Part shown: positions 5,454-7,298 of the stretch, piece after piece
How the letters are laid out: every line of letters begins with the position of its first letter
Numbering within the stretch: the first letter of the stretch is position 1
Origin: Hyphomicrobiales bacterium
GTDB lineage: Bacteria; Pseudomonadota; Alphaproteobacteria; Rhizobiales; Beijerinckiaceae
Length of the DNA: 7,298 nt
Reading direction: 5' to 3'
Assembly (NCBI GenBank): GCA_900299065.1
Contig: OMIJ01000131.1
Location: forward strand, 1 to 7,298
Program-made: the position numbers and the translations under genes
Notes under the pieces: model-generated
Told to the model about the DNA's origin: nothing
The model's input: only the letters and a program-made list of their open reading frames with translations
Database searches by the model: none

Positions 5454-6782
5454 TCAGGCTTTGTCTCTGGCCTCGGCATCCAGCGCGGCGCTTATGGATT
5501 GGTGGGCAATGTCTTCCAACCAGCCCAGATCCATCTTCTGATGCGCTTCACACAAAAACCACGGCTCGCGCGAATCAGGCTCTAGCATCACACCGCGATC
5601 AATCAACTCCCAGGCAAAGCGCCGGAAGAGATCGGAATTGGTCTTGCGCCAATCGCGATAGCTTTGCGGAATATGTTCGGTAAAATGTATGCCCAACATG
5701 GCGGGTGGACCAGCAAAACAATGCACCAGACCAACAGAGGTAAAGATACGACCTAACAGCTCGCGCACTTTCACGCCCATATTATGCGCGGTCTCGAGTG
5801 CCTGTGTCTGCACCAGAATATCAAGCGTGCGATGCGCTGCACTCAATGCAACCAGATTGGCCGTATAAGTGCCGCCATGCACGACACCGCCCTTATGGGA
5901 GCCCACAACATTCATCACATCTGCACGCCCGCCAAAGGCCGCCACCGGATAGCCATTGCCCATGGCTTTGGCAAAAGTGGTGAGATCGCCATAAATCTTG
6001 TACAGGCTCTGCGCCCCGCCGCGCGCTACACGAAAGCCAGATTTCACCTCATCAATGATCAGCAAAGTGCCATTTTGCGTGCACAAGTCCCGCAAGCGCT
6101 GCAACCAGTCTTGCGAGGCAGCAATGCTGCCGGCATTGCCTATGATCGGCTCCAGCAAGACACAAGCCAGAGAGTCTCTGCGAAGCTTGAATAAGTTCTC
6201 CAGCGCTTCAAAATCATTCAAGCCAATCAGATCATACAGATCACGTGATTTATCCGGAATACCAGCACCAAATGGAATGATATCCGGATGTTTCCCGCTT
6301 GCAGGGTCCCAGCTCTCAATATCGGATTTCCACATCACCTCATCAAACAGACCATGAAACCCACCTTCAACACAGGCAATGCGATCACGCTTAGTAAAGC
6401 CGCGCGCTGTGCGAATAGCCCCCATCACTGCTTCCGTGCCGGAATTGGCAAAGCGCAATTTCTCGATTTGCGGGCACAAAGATTTGATCTGCTTGACGAC
6501 CTCTGTATCCAGCGATGTGGCAAAGCCCGATAATGTGCCGCGCTGGGTGATCTGCTCGATCACCGCCTGATCCACACGCTCATCCCGATAGCCAAGAATG
6601 ATTGGCCCATAGCCCAGGCGAAAATCAACATAGACCTTGCCATCGCAATCGGTCAGCTCACATCCCTTGGCGCTTTGGATAAAGACAGTGCGATCATCTC
6701 CCCAATAGCGATAATTCTCCGCCACGCCCTGCGGCATGTACAGATGGGCCTCGGCCATTAATTGCGTTTGTTTGCGCATCAT
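5454..6782 (-). CDS. Class III PLP-dependent aminotransferase, HemL-like
   Basis: Cytoplasmic fold-type I PLP enzyme of about 442 residues, in the group that includes glutamate-1-semialdehyde aminomutase and beta-amino-acid transaminases. Motifs: YMPQGVAENYRYW (15-27), DCDGKVYVDFRLGYGP (45-60), NSGTEA (113-118, phosphate binding), GGFHG (140-144), LLEPIIGNAG (209-218), LIIDEVKSGFR (241-251, Asp244 against the pyridine nitrogen), and TTFAKAMGNGYP with Lys272 as the Schiff-base lysine, then GGTYTANL (303-310). A heme role is unlikely if the host is alphaproteobacterial, because such bacteria make 5-aminolevulinate with ALA synthase; true HemL also has a GKIIGGG-type lysine site. The frame opens at GTG 6794, which lacks a ribosome binding site. 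ATGs at 6782 and 6779 follow GGGG by 2 and 5 bases, so either is preferred. The upstream dehydrogenase gene ends 30 bp away on the same strand, suggesting an operon. Substrate unknown. Confidence 0.85.
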   Translation of the reverse strand: MMRKQTQLMAEAHLYMPQGVAENYRYWGDDRTVFIQSAKGCELTDCDGKVYVDFRLGYGPIILGYRDERVDQAVIEQITQRGTLSGFATSLDTEVVKQIKSLCPQIEKLRFANSGTEAVMGAIRTARGFTKRDRIACVEGGFHGLFDEVMWKSDIESWDPASGKHPDIIPFGAGIPDKSRDLYDLIGLNDFEALENLFKLRRDSLACVLLEPIIGNAGSIAASQDWLQRLRDLCTQNGTLLIIDEVKSGFRVARGGAQSLYKIYGDLTTFAKAMGNGYPVAAFGGRADVMNVVGSHKGGVVHGGTYTANLVALSAAHRTLDILVQTQALETAHNMGVKVRELLGRIFTSVGLVHCFAGPPAMLGIHFTEHIPQSYRDWRKTNSDLFRRFAWELIDRGVMLEPDSREPWFLCEAHQKMDLGWLEDIAHQSISAALDAEARDKA

Positions 6783-6812
6783 CGCCCCATTCACACTAGC
6801 AGGGAAGAGCTC

Positions 6813-7298
6813 TTAAGATTTTGGCAGATCTGCGCGCAGGAAAAGGCCAACACGCTCTTCAAGGAGACGGACGACATGCAATTCGGCCGCATCATCGCCA
6901 TAACGGGCCCGCGCCTCTTCAAATAAGGCCTGTGCCTGCGCGCCCATGGTCAAGGAATAGCCCTGTGAACGGGCAATATCATTAACAAGTCCCAGATCCT
7001 TGCAACATAGAGCCAGGGAGAAACTGGGATCATAATGGCCTGCAAAGATAGAGGGCACATCATGTTCCGCCACCCAGGAATTACCTGCACTCGATTTGAT
7101 CGCCTCCCAGACAATTGGAAGCGGCACACCCGCCTTGGCGCCCAGCATCAAACCCTCGCCAATCGCAGCCGCACTGACAAACCACAAAAGATTGGTCAAA
7201 AGCTTGATCGTCGCGCCATTGCCCGGCTCACCGACATGAAAAATGCGATTGCCAATCACATCAAAAATCGGCCGCAGTCGATCCAGCACAGATTTATG
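6813..7298 (-). CDS. 3-hydroxyisobutyrate dehydrogenase-type enzyme, C-terminal part (cut by window edge)
   Basis: The last 161 residues of a protein expected to be about 290-300 long. The frame is open to the right edge, so the N-terminal NAD(P)-binding Rossmann domain lies outside. The visible part starts with the domain junction (SVLDRLRPIFDVIGNRIFHVGEPGNG) and then the all-helical C-terminal domain. GNGATIKLLTNLLW at 27-40 carries the family's catalytic lysine (Lys32) and the conserved Asn36 one helical turn later. EGLMLGAKAGVP and a FSLALCCKDLGLVNDIA segment are typical of beta-hydroxyacid dehydrogenases. Members oxidise or reduce 3-hydroxyisobutyrate, tartronate semialdehyde, sulfolactaldehyde, succinic semialdehyde or similar compounds; without the N-terminal substrate motif the substrate cannot be chosen. 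A GTG at 7289 is an internal Val codon, not a start. It lies just upstream of the aminotransferase gene and is probably co-transcribed with it. Confidence 0.85.
   Translation of the reverse strand, partial: HKSVLDRLRPIFDVIGNRIFHVGEPGNGATIKLLTNLLWFVSAAAIGEGLMLGAKAGVPLPIVWEAIKSSAGNSWVAEHDVPSIFAGHYDPSFSLALCCKDLGLVNDIARSQGYSLTMGAQAQALFEEARARYGDDAAELHVVRLLEERVGLFLRADLPKS

Noticed and set aside
7287..7289. GTG as the start of the right-edge dehydrogenase
   Set aside because: The frame continues upstream to the window edge and the visible part lacks the whole Rossmann domain, so this codon is an internal valine.

Overview
The window looks like ordinary chromosome of an alphaproteobacterium, most likely Hyphomicrobiales (Rhizobiales). 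Three things suggest this: moderate-to-high GC; a divergent metZ / two-domain dCTP deaminase pair, an arrangement I recall from that order; and a small exported Cys-rich protein of a type I also associate with it. This is inference from remembered family patterns, not from a search, and no species can be named. There is no CRISPR array, insertion sequence, phage gene or toxin-antitoxin pair. I see no clear undescribed system.

Layout, left to right. A GNAT N-acetyltransferase (+) runs convergently into metZ (-), an O-succinylhomoserine sulfhydrylase. A 13-bp tandem direct repeat lies between their stop codons. MetZ starts at a GTG with a good ribosome binding site. It diverges, across a 181-bp region holding a leader hairpin, from dcd (+), a long dCTP deaminase made of two dUTPase-fold modules. 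Next is tRNA-Gly(CCC) (+) with an encoded CCA end. Facing it is a 98-residue predicted exported protein with six cysteines (-). The rest of the window is on the minus strand: a SulP anion transporter with a STAS domain, a class III (HemL-like) PLP aminotransferase, and the C-terminal part of a 3-hydroxyisobutyrate dehydrogenase-type enzyme that runs off the right edge.

How the genes relate. MetZ serves sulfur assimilation and methionine synthesis, and Dcd feeds dUMP/dTTP synthesis. These are housekeeping genes that share an upstream region. The dehydrogenase and the aminotransferase lie 30 bp apart, or 18 bp with the earliest start, and look co-transcribed. Together they could interconvert an amino acid or amine, an aldehyde or oxo compound, and a hydroxy acid, but the substrate cannot be read from the sequence. 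SulP follows after a 115-bp gap holding a possible promoter and a terminator-like hairpin, so it may be a separate unit. No gene-free stretch exceeds 300 bp.
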